DNA of 45,586 nt from Pseudomonadota bacterium (GTDB taxonomy: Bacteria > Pseudomonadota > Gammaproteobacteria > Burkholderiales > Ferrovaceae). Both the position numbers and the translations under genes were made by a program. The notes under the pieces are model-generated. The model had not been told where the DNA came from. It saw only the letters and a program-made list of their open reading frames with translations, and made no database searches. Shown one piece after another: positions 1 to 8,652 of the stretch. Numbering within the stretch: position 1 is the stretch's first letter; the number at the start of each line of letters is the position of its first letter. The stretch lies in the NCBI GenBank assembly GCA_021805445.1, contig JAJZFH010000059.1, forward strand, positions 1 through 45,586, in the 5' to 3' direction.

Positions 1-203
1 TCCGCGTCCTTCGGATGCGCCTCAAGGCCAAGAACAGCCCCTATTCCCCAAGTCGGATGCTGGAAGTGGTGCGCGGTATCCAACATCACCAGGTCACACT
101 CCATCGCAAACAATCAGCCAAGGGGCTTACCACCCTGACCCCTGAACAAAAGGATTTATTCGATACGGTCAATCTGCCAAAACCCTCAAAAATCGCGTTG
201 TAG
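1..203 (+). pseudogene. C-terminal fragment of a probable transposase (IS1634/IS4-like)
   Basis: The frame is open at the left window edge and ends at TAG 201-203, so only the last 67 or so codons are visible. The basic peptide (MRLKAKNSPYSPSRMLEVV, then LTPEQKDLFDTVNLPKP near the end) resembles the tail of IS1634/IS4-type DDE transposases, where a LxxxQxxLFxxLxL segment follows the last helix. No catalytic residue lies in the visible part and I could not define a terminal inverted repeat downstream. It may be an intact gene cut only by the window edge. The family call rests on the general look of the tail and is tentative. Confidence 0.45.
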
Positions 204-549
204 TGACAATTTTGAACATTCGTATCATTCAAATACAATCACTTGCGCAAAAAAGTGTCGAACTCGGGATTCCTGCGCCTATGGCTGGTGACGACTCCAT
301 ACACAGTCGTTGGCTCATCGAGATGCCCCTCGGTGTTAGCAGGCTGCTAGAAAAATCCTTTCTACCCCCCATCCACGCTCTCTTATCACCTTCCGCTCAC
401 TACCACAGCCTCCATGAAGCAGAAAAATCAATGAAAATGCATAGTTCCACTAATCCGCGTCTTATCCCCAGATTTACGCGCTTTTTAACCCCTGCTTACA
501 ATTGGCGATCTCACGCAGTTTGCACTTCGCCAGTTTCCTGAATGCCTCA
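204..549. other. Gene-less stretch between transposase tail and GGDEF-EAL gene
   Basis: About 350 bases without a convincing gene. A 112-codon open frame exists on the plus strand, but its peptide has no recognisable domain, many scattered Pro/Ser/His residues and no clear ribosome binding site. The right end of the insertion sequence whose transposase ends at 203 probably lies here, but I could not pick its inverted repeat. No terminator is obvious at the convergent end of the GGDEF-EAL gene. Confidence 0.5.
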
Positions 550-2658
550 TCAGGAGGTGGCCTTGGCTGAAGGTGAACATTTCGTTAATGCATCGAACTG
601 TTCAACGGGCATTGGTTTGCCGAAAAGATCCCCCTGAAAATTCAGACATTGATGCTGAATAAGGAAATCCTTTTGTGCGGCCGTTTCTACTCCTTCTGCT
701 ATCACTTCCATACCGAGGTTATTCCCCATGACGATGATGGTTTGTACAATGATGGCCGCATCGTTATTTTCGGTTATGTCGTGAACAAAACTTCGATCAA
801 TTTTAAGTTGATCAAGAGGCAGCTTTTTAAGGCTGGATAAGGATGAATGCCCCGTACCGAAATCATCCATTGCGAATTTGATACCCTTTTCCTTGAGTAC
901 CTGCATTTTGCTGATGGTCTCAGAGATGTTGCCCAGCACCATGCTTTCGGTGATTTCAAGCGTAAGGCGTGCCGGATTAATATCAGCCGACTCAAGCACA
1001 TTGGTGATCAGTTCAACAAAGTCTTCCTGTTGAAATTGGCGTGCACTGATGTTCACGGCAAGGTGCAATTGATCTTTTCCCGGTTCATGCTCCCATACTT
1101 TCAGTTGACGGCAGGCTGATTGCAGCACTTGCAGACCGATAGCGACAATCAAGCCGGTTTCCTCTGCAGCGGGAATGAAATCAATAGGAAAAATCATTCC
1201 ATGAATGGGATGTTGCCAACGCAGCAACACTTCGGCACCAACAATCTTGCCTGTGCTATTTACCTGTGGCTGATAAAAAAGCATGAACTGTTGTTGAGGC
1301 AATGCGTGTTTCATCGACTCTTCCAGAGAAGAACGGCTCTCGACAGCAGCCTGCATATCAATATCAAAGAACCGAATAGTGTTACGGCCGGATTTTTTAG
1401 CCTGATACATGGCAATATCAGCACGCTTCATCAGTTCATCAATAGAAAGCTTGTTTCCTGAGAATAAGACAATGCCCATGCTTGGCGTGACATGGCGATC
1501 ATGATGCTCGAGCCGGTAGGGCTGATTGAGAATTGCCAGAATTTTCTCACCAAAACCCTCAACCTGAAATGCGGCTTCCTCAGCATTCGCGCTTAAATTT
1601 TCCAGAATGATCACAAACTCGTCGCCCCCCATACGGGCCACCGTATCTTCCTGTCGCATACATGCGATGAGCCGTTGTGCAGTCTGTTTCAACAATAAGT
1701 CACCGATGTCATGACCAAGCGTATCGTTCAGGGTTTTGAAATTATCCAGATCAATAAAAATCAATGCATTTTGCAGGCCGCCACGCTCGCTGGAGGCCTG
1801 CGTATGCAGTAGTCGGTCGACGAGGAGCCGCCGGTTAGGCAGGCCGGTCAGGGAATCGTAAAAGGCCATTTCATTAATCTTCTGGCGTTGTATGTTCAAC
1901 TCTGAAATATCGCGCCCCACACCCATGACCGTAACAATTGAACCGGATAAATCATATTCTGCCGTCAGCCGGATATGATTACAGATTTCCTTTCCAAATC
2001 GGCTGGTTATATTCAGCTCGAACTCAACGTCCCGACCGGTTTTAAACACTTCCTGGATTTTGGTTTCATAAGTAATGTAATCCCGACCTCCGGGAAATTC
2101 CGAAGGTTTCTTTCCCAGCAAGGCATTTGCGCCGCCATCCATCAGTGCGGCTAGCGTCGGGTTGACATAAATACAACGGCACTCGCGATCGTAGCGAGAG
2201 ATGGTATCAGGGGAATTTTCAACCAATGTGCGCCATATCTGTCCACGAACAGCAAACGCCTCCTCATTGCGCTTTCTGTCATCAATATTGAACGTCACGC
2301 CGATAAACCGCCTGCCACTGCCATTTCCATCGCGATCCATGATTTTGCCGTAGTTGGCATACCAAACCCATGCACCGCTTTTGGAACGGACCCTGAATTC
2401 ACAGCGGTATTGCGCTGCAGAACCTGTCAAGTGATCATTGATAGAACTTTTTATCATCGGAACATCATCGGGATGGACGATGGAAAAAATACTGTCCATG
2501 TTGGATGCAATTTCCTCTTTACTGTACCCTAATTCAAGAAAAATCTTGTTAGACTTGCGCGTGACATCACCGGTAACCAGATCATTTTCCCAAAGATCTA
2601 AACCGGCAGCCTCCAGGGCAAGTTCCAGACGCTCCTTATTGGCATCCTGCTCAATCAT
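550..2658 (-). CDS. PAS-PAS-GGDEF-EAL bifunctional c-di-GMP enzyme
   Basis: A 702-residue cytoplasmic signalling protein with no transmembrane segment. Two PAS/PAC sensor modules (about 10-130 and 138-255) are followed by a GGDEF domain (about 265-430) and an EAL domain (about 445-695). The diguanylate cyclase signature GGDEF is intact at 344-348, with an RxxD product-inhibition site (RQED, 335-338) exactly five residues before it. The phosphodiesterase domain has the EVL variant of EAL (476-478), the pair D598/D599 in DDFGTG and the EGVET motif, so both activities look possible. The start follows a GAGGGA ribosome binding site. The upstream 89-codon ORF ends 9 bases before this start, suggesting they were once co-transcribed. 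The ligand sensed by the PAS domains cannot be read from the sequence. Confidence 0.95.
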   Translation of the reverse strand: MIEQDANKERLELALEAAGLDLWENDLVTGDVTRKSNKIFLELGYSKEEIASNMDSIFSIVHPDDVPMIKSSINDHLTGSAAQYRCEFRVRSKSGAWVWYANYGKIMDRDGNGSGRRFIGVTFNIDDRKRNEEAFAVRGQIWRTLVENSPDTISRYDRECRCIYVNPTLAALMDGGANALLGKKPSEFPGGRDYITYETKIQEVFKTGRDVEFELNITSRFGKEICNHIRLTAEYDLSGSIVTVMGVGRDISELNIQRQKINEMAFYDSLTGLPNRRLLVDRLLHTQASSERGGLQNALIFIDLDNFKTLNDTLGHDIGDLLLKQTAQRLIACMRQEDTVARMGGDEFVIILENLSANAEEAAFQVEGFGEKILAILNQPYRLEHHDRHVTPSMGIVLFSGNKLSIDELMKRADIAMYQAKKSGRNTIRFFDIDMQAAVESRSSLEESMKHALPQQQFMLFYQPQVNSTGKIVGAEVLLRWQHPIHGMIFPIDFIPAAEETGLIVAIGLQVLQSACRQLKVWEHEPGKDQLHLAVNISARQFQQEDFVELITNVLESADINPARLTLEITESMVLGNISETISKMQVLKEKGIKFAMDDFGTGHSSLSSLKKLPLDQLKIDRSFVHDITENNDAAIIVQTIIVMGNNLGMEVIAEGVETAAQKDFLIQHQCLNFQGDLFGKPMPVEQFDALTKCSPSAKATS

Positions 2659-2667
2659 GCCTATCCC

Positions 2668-2937
2668 TCAAACAGGGTGATGAAGTGCGCCGGCATAGCC
2701 GATGTTGCGCAGCAGTCCAGCGAATGATGTCATGACACCCGCAGCATTGCAGATTTTTGAATCGGCTTCGACTTTGATGATGCTGACAGCATAGCCCGTG
2801 CTCTTGCCTATGTTCGAATCAAAATATACAGCCAGATCATCCGTAGCATTGGAGAAGCCAAGACCAGTACTTTCTGAGTAATAGCAGATTGAATCAGGCG
2901 CAGTAATATCAGGCATGTTGCTCAGACTCGAATACAT
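2668..2937 (-). pseudogene. 89-residue unknown, probably N-terminally truncated by an IS
   Basis: An 89-codon frame lies directly upstream of the GGDEF-EAL gene on the same strand. It has no obvious ribosome binding site, and its ATG lies only about 10 bases inside the end of the IS3-family remnant. The same frame stays open into the IS sequence. This suggests that it is the C-terminal remainder of a longer gene. I do not recognise the peptide: it is mildly hydrophobic, with segments ICYYSESTGLGFSNATDD and GYAVSIIKVEADSK, and no known catalytic motif. Its position 9 bases before a c-di-GMP enzyme would fit a sensor or partner protein, but that is inference. It could also be a complete small gene. 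Confidence 0.4.
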
Positions 2938-2945
2938 GATTAAGG

Positions 2946-3320
2946 TTGACCTTCCCCTGATTTTTCGTCTTCCAAGAGGCTGCTTTCATGCTACCAGTTT
3001 TTTCTGATTCTGTGAGGCCGGCCAGTCCTGCAAAAATCGCTCTGGTGACTTGTAGGCCAATGTCGAGTGACGCCGCTTGCGGTTGTAAAACACCTCGATG
3101 TATTCGAAGGCCATCGCCCTCATATCGTCCCGCGTTTCAAAGCGCTCGCCATAGACCCGCTCGGTTTTAAAACTGCCAAACCAACTTTCCATTGGCGCGT
3201 TATCCCAGCAATTTCCTTTGCGGCTCATTGAACATGGCATTCCATATTTCTTCAGCTTGTCCTGAAATAGGCCACTGGCATACTGACTGCCCCTATCCGA
3301 ATGATGGATCAATCCGGCTG
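2946..3320 (-). mobile_element. IS3-family insertion sequence remnant (3' part of transposase)
   Basis: The minus strand encodes the last ~110 residues of an IS3-family OrfB transposase, from GLIHHSDRGSQYAS to the stop at 2986. It includes the rve-core residues around HHSDRGSQY, the GNCWDNAPMESWFGSFKTE block with the third acidic residue, and the YIEVFYNRKRRHSTLAYKSP block typical of the family. The N-terminal half, OrfA and the other end are missing. The reading frame continues upstream into the neighbouring nucleotidyltransferase gene only as out-of-frame sequence, so the break lies near 3320. About 15 bases after the stop, TGACCTTCCCCTGATTTTT (from 2947) resembles an IS3-type terminal repeat and probably marks the surviving end. 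Confidence 0.85.
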
Positions 3321-3634
3321 TACCCCCCCTTCTGCACCACCACCTTGTTGAACTCAATGATCTTGCGGAACGATTCGCTGGTGGTTGACCAATCGACCAC
3401 ATCCACTTTCCACGGCAGGTCGGATTCGGATAAGTCGTCGCTCAGATGGGCACTGACCTCCAGTGACAGGGGTTTGTCGGTGACGATGGCCAAGTCCAAA
3501 TCGGAATATTCCTTGGCCGTCCAGTTGGCGCGGGAACCGAAGGCCCACACTTCATAGTGCGGTACATGCTTTTGCAAAATATCGCGGACGATAGCCCAGT
3601 GGTCTGGACTGATGTCGATGGGTGGGGTATTCAC
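3293..3634 (-). CDS. MNT-type nucleotidyltransferase antitoxin (MntA-like), 3' end altered
   Basis: A 113-residue minimal nucleotidyltransferase. The core motif GS-x10-DxD is present (GSRANWTAKEYSDLDLAIV, about 32-50), with a conserved Asp further on (KVDVVDW). In HEPN/MNT modules this protein adenylylates and so silences the HEPN ribonuclease encoded beside it. Its start overlaps the stop of the HEPN gene by four bases (ATGA). The 3' end runs into the IS3 remnant: the last residues (about YSRIDPSFG) and the TAG stop are IS-derived, replacing the native C-terminus. Related proteins usually end soon after the equivalent of NKVVVQKG, so little may be lost and the protein could still work. HI0073-like substrate preference is unknown. 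Confidence 0.85.
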   Translation of the reverse strand: MNTPPIDISPDHWAIVRDILQKHVPHYEVWAFGSRANWTAKEYSDLDLAIVTDKPLSLEVSAHLSDDLSESDLPWKVDVVDWSTTSESFRKIIEFNKVVVQKGGYSRIDPSFG

Positions 3635-4038
3635 CGGGCCAACCTCTGATTCAACTTGTCCTGAAAATAGCGCACCTCGTCGAGAAAGGAGGGAATACCG
3701 GCCACGACCTCGAGAGCGACTTCTTCATCGTAGGTATGGCTGGTTTTGGATCGCATGTCGCGATAACCTCGCCATTTCGGCCAATCACCCAGCAACAGGC
3801 CCTGTTCGTTACCAGAGCGGATCAAATCCTGAAAAGGCATGCTGTCATATTCTCCAGGTGTCGGGGAAATGGATTCGAGATAACGCTTGAGCATCTTGTG
3901 GGCGATCTCGTAAGTGAATTCGAAACGCTGAATCAGTCCATCGCGAATCAGGGTTTGCGTTTTGTCGCATTGATAGGTGCCCCAGCCTTCTTCAAGACGG
4001 GTTGTGGCTTTGAGCAAGGGGTTGATATCCAAGGTCAT
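3631..4038 (-). CDS. HEPN-domain toxin / nucleotidyltransferase substrate-binding protein
   Basis: A 135-residue all-helical protein of the HI0074 / HEPN family. Near the C-terminus RSKTSHTY matches the R-x4-H-x-Y motif. In characterised HEPN-MNT pairs the Arg and His form the ribonuclease site and the Tyr is the residue adenylylated by the partner. The intact motif argues that this is an active toxin rather than a relic. The gene comes first and overlaps the nucleotidyltransferase gene by four bases, the usual order. No clear promoter or palindromic operator could be picked upstream (4039-4292). Confidence 0.87.
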   Translation of the reverse strand: MTLDINPLLKATTRLEEGWGTYQCDKTQTLIRDGLIQRFEFTYEIAHKMLKRYLESISPTPGEYDSMPFQDLIRSGNEQGLLLGDWPKWRGYRDMRSKTSHTYDEEVALEVVAGIPSFLDEVRYFQDKLNQRLAR

Positions 4039-4230
4039 GGTTCATTCTCCATGGAAATCCAGCGTGAAGGGATCGGTGCATACAGTTTTTAACTTTTATT
4101 CAGTCGGGTCCTCTGCTTCCTGGATTCCTTGAAGAGACCACCCCGGGAGGATAAGCAAAAACAGGGAGTCAGTCCAGAGCAGGAAATGGGTGCGCGCTTT
4201 TGATGCTGGATATTCACCGTAAAACCTTGG

Positions 4231-4236
4231 TACAAT
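4231..4236 (+). promoter_or_regulatory. Possible extended -10 promoter for the cNMP-binding gene
   Basis: TACAAT preceded directly by TGG gives an extended -10 shape (TGn-TATAAT-like), 57 bases before the ATG at 4293. No good -35 hexamer lies 17 bases further upstream, which extended -10 promoters can tolerate. This is a pattern match only. Confidence 0.3.
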
Positions 4237-4292
4237 TTCTATCTGCATGACGGCAGGATGGATCTGCTTCCCCACTCTGAGGATGAGGTTTT

Positions 4293-4817
4293 ATGACCAG
4301 CAAATCTGTTTTACCCCTTGGTGATAGTCCTGACCTGGCAACCCAAGTCAGATTGTCCCAGTTCATGGATCATCAATATCTTTGCTCCTCCCTGACGGTG
4401 AGTGAGGTCCGCACCCTGCTGGAGTATCTGACCTATCAGGAAGTTGATAAAGGCGACATCCTGTCCGAGATTGGTTCGGTGGGAGATGCCTTGTACTTTG
4501 TGGTTCAGGGGCAGATCGCTTTGGCCTTTGTGGAACAGGACCAGGAAAATGAAATTGCTTCTGCAGGGCCGGGCGAAATGTTGGGAGAGATGTCTTTTTT
4601 TGACAAAATGCCTCGTTCGGTTCGGTTGGTGGTCAAAGAGCCTGCCACTCAAGTGCTTAAATTGTCCAGAACCATGTACAAGCGTTTGAAATCAGAGCAT
4701 CCCTTCATCGCCATCAACATTGTGGAACATGCCATTGTGAGCCTGGACCGGTTGTTTCGGGCAGTCAGCACCAATTACTCTCACTTTTCCCATTATCTTT
4801 ACCGCACGGGCAAGTAA
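4293..4817 (+). CDS. Stand-alone cyclic-nucleotide-binding domain protein
   Basis: A 174-residue protein consisting mostly of one cNMP-binding (CRP-type) beta-roll, about residues 35-150. It includes the [11 protein letters not shown] strand turn and the phosphate-binding cassette [12 protein letters not shown] (about 98-109), whose Glu and Arg contact the nucleotide in CRP. There is no helix-turn-helix after it, only a short helical tail, so it is unlikely to bind DNA by itself. Single-domain proteins of this type serve as regulatory subunits or sensors, and the partner here is unknown. The copper ATPase follows on the same strand about 130 bases downstream and could be co-transcribed. Confidence 0.85.
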   Translation: MTSKSVLPLGDSPDLATQVRLSQFMDHQYLCSSLTVSEVRTLLEYLTYQEVDKGDILSEIGSVGDALYFVVQGQIALAFVEQDQENEIASAGPGEMLGEMSFFDKMPRSVRLVVKEPATQVLKLSRTMYKRLKSEHPFIAINIVEHAIVSLDRLFRAVSTNYSHFSHYLYRTGK

Positions 4818-4951
4818 TTCCTTTCGGGCTCCTGACCGAACGGTTGTGCAAACGCCATCACCGCCTGGCGAGACTTGGGTCGTTGATCCGGGAAGTCCCC
4901 CCGCTACAACGCGCTTGGTGGCAGGTGACTTCATTCGTTGACAGAGCCCCC

Positions 4952-7192
4952 ATGGAAAAATTACAAACCACCACACTAAAAATCAAGGGGATGAGTTGTG
5001 CCTCCTGCGTAGGCCGCGTGGAAAAGGTTCTTGGCAAACTCGAGGGAGTCGTTGAAGTGGATGTGAATCTGGCCACGGAACGGGCACAGGTTCATTATGT
5101 GCCGAACAGCGTTCAACTGGAAGATTTGACGGCAGCCGTGACCAGGGCTGGGTACGAGGCGTGTGCGCTGGAAGAGCAGGAAGAGTCGGACGACAGCGTC
5201 GAACGGGATGCTGCATTGCAGACTCAGAGGCGTGAGGCGATTGTGGCCTCTGTACTGGGTGTGTTCGTCCTGACCCTTTCCATGGGACCCGCGTTCGTTC
5301 CGGTGGTGGCTCATTGGCTCGAGGGGGTTGGTCCTTTCCCCGAATTCTGGTCATGGGTGCAGGCGGTGTTGACGACCCTCGTCCTGTTTGGGCCTGGGAG
5401 ACGGTTCTTCGGTCCTGGATTGAAGGCCTACCGCCATCTCTCTCCAGACATGAATTCGCTGGTTGCTACGGGAACCGGCGTGGCCTGGTTCTATAGCCTA
5501 TGGGTGCTTTTATTTCCTGCCTGGTTTCCCGTGGCTTCACGCCATCTTTATTTCGACTCGTCTGCCGTGGTGGTGGCTGCCGTGTTGCTGGGGAAATATC
5601 TGGAATCCTTGACCAAGGGGCAGACCTCTCTGGCTTTGCGCAAACTCATCGGTCTGCAATCCAAGACCTCCTGTCTGATAGACGATCAGGGTCAGGAACA
5701 CGTCGTTCCGACGACTCAACTGAAGGTAGGAGATCGTCTCGTCATCCGACCGGGAGAGAGGATCACGGTGGATGGATTGGTCAGGGAAGGTCGTGCCTAT
5801 GTGGACGAGTCGATGCTGACTGGGGAGCCTTTGCCAAAAATCAAAGGAGAAGGAGATCGGGTGGTCGGGGGTACCATGGCTCTGGATGGGCGACTGATCG
5901 TAGAGGCGACTTCCGTGGGAAGGGATACCGTGTTGGCGCAGATCGTGAAGTTGGTGGAAAGCGCGCAAACCGGGAAACTTCCCATTCAGGGGTTGGCGGA
6001 TCGCGTGGTACGCATATTTACGCCATTGGTCCTCCTGACGGCATTGGCTTCCTTGGTCGGTTGGATGGTGTTGCGAGACGATCTCAATCTGGCGCTGGTT
6101 TCTGCGGTGGCCGTCCTGGTGGTGGCTTGTCCCTGTGCCATGGGTCTGGCCACACCAGCGGCCATCATGGTGGGCACTGGGCGTGCTGCCGAACTGGGCG
6201 TCCTGTTTCGCAAGGGTGAGGCCCTGGAGGCACTTTCACGCATCGATAGGATTCTCCTCGACAAAACCGGGACTCTGACGGAAGGTCGACCGGCACTTGT
6301 CGGGGTGCATGGCTCACGGCCCGATGAGGCCTTGCGACTGGCTGCTGCGTTGGAATCCGCCAGTGAACATCCCTTGAGTCGATCCATTATGGAGGGGGCC
6401 CGGCAACGAGGCATGAATCCACCGGTTGTCGAAGGGTTTCGCGCCGTGCCCGGTTTCGGGGTCGAGGGGGAAGTGGAAGGTTCCCGGGTGTACGTGGGTG
6501 CTCGACGGTTCCTTGAGCGAGTGGGGATCCCTGTGGACGAGACGGTCCTGAACGAAGTCACGCGGTTGGAAAACGAAGGATGCACGGTGGTGTTTGTGGC
6601 GGCCGAGTTGCAATTATTGGGCTTTCTTGCCCTTGCGGATCCGCTCAAACCGGATGCCCTTGCGATCGTCCAGGCATTGAAGGCGCGCGGTTTGAAGGTT
6701 GTCATGGTGACGGGGGATGCCCATCGAACTGCAAGTGCGATTGCGGCACAACTTCAACTTCTGGAATTTCATGCGGAAATGTTGCCCCAGGATAAGGCGC
6801 GTGTCGTCATTGACCTGCAAAATCAGGGGCATCGGGTGGCGTTTGTCGGTGACGGGATCAATGATGCGCCCGCACTGGCCCATGCCTCGGTGGGTATTGC
6901 ACTGGCCTCCGGCACCGATATTGCCATGGAAGCGGCAGAGGTGACCCTGACGCGGGGAAATTTGCGCGCAGTGGTGACGGCCGTTGACGTAGCACGACAG
7001 ACGCTCAGTAACATACGAGGTAACTTGTTCTGGGCGTTTTTCTATAACATTCTGCTCATCCCCATCGCTGCGGGTGTGGCGGTGCCCTTCGGCGTGCAGT
7101 TGAACCCAATGTTGGCCGGGGTGGCCATGGGATTGTCTTCCGTATTCGTCCTGGGGAACAGTTTGCGGCTCAGACGGATGGCAGGCTTTTAA
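4952..7192 (+). CDS. copA: Copper-translocating P1B-type ATPase (CopA-like)
   Basis: A 746-residue heavy-metal pump that exports Cu(I) from the cytoplasm. From the N-terminus it has one heavy-metal-associated domain with GMSCASC (Cys16, Cys19), and paired membrane helices. These are followed by the actuator TGE (about 290-292), the membrane Cys-Pro-Cys (393-395) that defines Cu/Ag transport, the phosphorylated Asp437 in DKTGT, the HP motif near 473 and GDGINDAP near 633. The frame extends upstream to 4844, but the ATG at 4952 places the metal-binding domain right at the N-terminus as in the family, so I prefer it although no good ribosome binding site precedes it. A glycosidase gene follows after about 90 bases. 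Regulation is not visible: no CueR-type spaced promoter was recognised. Confidence 0.93.
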   Translation: MEKLQTTTLKIKGMSCASCVGRVEKVLGKLEGVVEVDVNLATERAQVHYVPNSVQLEDLTAAVTRAGYEACALEEQEESDDSVERDAALQTQRREAIVASVLGVFVLTLSMGPAFVPVVAHWLEGVGPFPEFWSWVQAVLTTLVLFGPGRRFFGPGLKAYRHLSPDMNSLVATGTGVAWFYSLWVLLFPAWFPVASRHLYFDSSAVVVAAVLLGKYLESLTKGQTSLALRKLIGLQSKTSCLIDDQGQEHVVPTTQLKVGDRLVIRPGERITVDGLVREGRAYVDESMLTGEPLPKIKGEGDRVVGGTMALDGRLIVEATSVGRDTVLAQIVKLVESAQTGKLPIQGLADRVVRIFTPLVLLTALASLVGWMVLRDDLNLALVSAVAVLVVACPCAMGLATPAAIMVGTGRAAELGVLFRKGEALEALSRIDRILLDKTGTLTEGRPALVGVHGSRPDEALRLAAALESASEHPLSRSIMEGARQRGMNPPVVEGFRAVPGFGVEGEVEGSRVYVGARRFLERVGIPVDETVLNEVTRLENEGCTVVFVAAELQLLGFLALADPLKPDALAIVQALKARGLKVVMVTGDAHRTASAIAAQLQLLEFHAEMLPQDKARVVIDLQNQGHRVAFVGDGINDAPALAHASVGIALASGTDIAMEAAEVTLTRGNLRAVVTAVDVARQTLSNIRGNLFWAFFYNILLIPIAAGVAVPFGVQLNPMLAGVAMGLSSVFVLGNSLRLRRMAGF

Positions 7193-7281
7193 GGACACGG
7201 TTTCTGGCGGTATGCTTTGGTCTGGAAGAACAGGCGTATTCAATGAATACCGGAATAATCTCATCGTTGAGGAAGATACGT

Positions 7282-8652
7282 GTGGAATACACTGAGTTGA
7301 ATGAAAAGCAATGGAAACGACGTCAGATGCTATTGGCGGGTGGAGCGGCTCTGACCGGTTCCCTGTGGCCGAAGGTCAGTTTTGCCGAACTGGGCGAAGA
7401 GTTTCCCCATGGGTTCATCTGGGGTGCGGCCACGGCGGGACATCAGGTGGAAGGCGGCAATATCAACAGCGACTCGTGGTTGCTGGAAAATATGCAGCCA
7501 ACCTTGTTTGATGAGCCCTCGGGCGATGCCTGTGATCATTACAATCGTTTTGATCAGGACATTTCCATGTTGTCCGACCTGGGACTCAACACTTTTCGGT
7601 TTTCCATCGAATGGTCGCGGGTCGAGCCTGAAGCCGGACAATTTTCCCGGGCGCAGATCGACCATTATCGGCGTGTTCTGGAATCGTGCCAGCGTTACGG
7701 CGTACGTTCCATGGTGACGTTCAACCATTTCACGACGCCACGTTGGTTTGCCGGGTTGGGGGGCTGGGAAAACCCGGAATCGAGTTGGCTCTTTGCGCGG
7801 TATTGTGATTGGGTGACGCGTCATCTGGGCGAGTGGATGAATTATGCCACCACACTCAATGAGCCCAACTTGACGCAGTTGCTGTTTTGCATTCCAGGGT
7901 ATGAACTGACCAAATTAGGGACGATCAAGGACCAGGAGATTATTCGCAAAGCCGGGACCCGAGTGGGCACGGGACGCTTTTCTTCATGGATTTTCGGGGA
8001 CCTGGAGCAGGTTCACCAGGGTCTGCTCCAGGCCCATCAGGCGGGGTATGAAGCCATCAAGGCGGTACGCCCCGAATTACCGGTCGGGGTATCCATTGCC
8101 ATGGAAGATGACCAGCCCGTGGGGCCGGGAGCGATGGCGATGGTGGAACGCAAGCGTCGTCTTTCTTACCTGCCCTGGTTTGAAATGGTGCAAAAGCATG
8201 GCGATTTTTTGGGGGTACAGGCCTATTCCCGGGCGCGCATCGGCGCACGCGGCCGGCTACCGCCACAGGAGGGTTATCCACTGACCGATATGGGGTATGA
8301 GTTTTATCCCGAAGCTCTGGAGGGCGTTATCCGGTATACCCATGGGCATGTAAAAATTCCGCTGTACGTGACGGAAAATGGCGTGGCTACCACGGATGAT
8401 ACGCGACGGGTCGAGTACATCCGCCGGGCAGTTTCGGGCGTGGCCCGTTGTTTGGCAGCAGGGATCGATGTGCGGGGTTACATCCACTGGTCCCTGTTGG
8501 ATAATTTTGAATGGTTGGATGGCTACCGCCCACACTTTGGATTGGTGTCGGTGGATCACAGGACCTTTCAACGGCATATCAAGCCCAGTGCGACTTATCT
8601 GGGCGAGATTGCACGCCAGAATCGGGTTTTGGTGGTACCCCGCTCCGCGTGA
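7282..8652 (+). CDS. Exported glycoside hydrolase family 1 (beta-glucosidase-like)
   Basis: A 456-residue GH1 retaining glycosidase. The acid/base Glu194 is in TLNEPN and the nucleophile Glu365 is in VTENG. The family blocks GFIWGAATAGHQVEG, FRFSIEWSRVEP and HWSLLDNFEW are present, giving a complete TIM barrel. Unusually for GH1, the N-terminus is a signal peptide with a twin-arginine look: Arg13-Arg14 (KRRQMLLAGG), a hydrophobic core and an Ala-type cleavage site (VSFAELG), so the enzyme probably acts in the periplasm. I chose GTG 7282 because GAGGAAG lies six bases upstream. An in-frame ATG at 7243 lacks a good site and sits in a palindrome. The gene overlaps the next (sugar permease) by four bases. 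Substrate is a beta-linked glycoside, not further definable. Confidence 0.9.
   Translation: MEYTELNEKQWKRRQMLLAGGAALTGSLWPKVSFAELGEEFPHGFIWGAATAGHQVEGGNINSDSWLLENMQPTLFDEPSGDACDHYNRFDQDISMLSDLGLNTFRFSIEWSRVEPEAGQFSRAQIDHYRRVLESCQRYGVRSMVTFNHFTTPRWFAGLGGWENPESSWLFARYCDWVTRHLGEWMNYATTLNEPNLTQLLFCIPGYELTKLGTIKDQEIIRKAGTRVGTGRFSSWIFGDLEQVHQGLLQAHQAGYEAIKAVRPELPVGVSIAMEDDQPVGPGAMAMVERKRRLSYLPWFEMVQKHGDFLGVQAYSRARIGARGRLPPQEGYPLTDMGYEFYPEALEGVIRYTHGHVKIPLYVTENGVATTDDTRRVEYIRRAVSGVARCLAAGIDVRGYIHWSLLDNFEWLDGYRPHFGLVSVDHRTFQRHIKPSATYLGEIARQNRVLVVPRSA

Noticed and set aside
203-541. 112-codon frame after the transposase tail
   Set aside because: No domain, weak start, and irregular composition unlike neighbouring genes. 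Kept only as intergenic sequence.
5500-6705. Two 239-codon frames overlapping copA
   Set aside because: Both are shadows. The Gly/Arg-rich and Arg/Ser/Thr-rich peptides have low complexity and no family.
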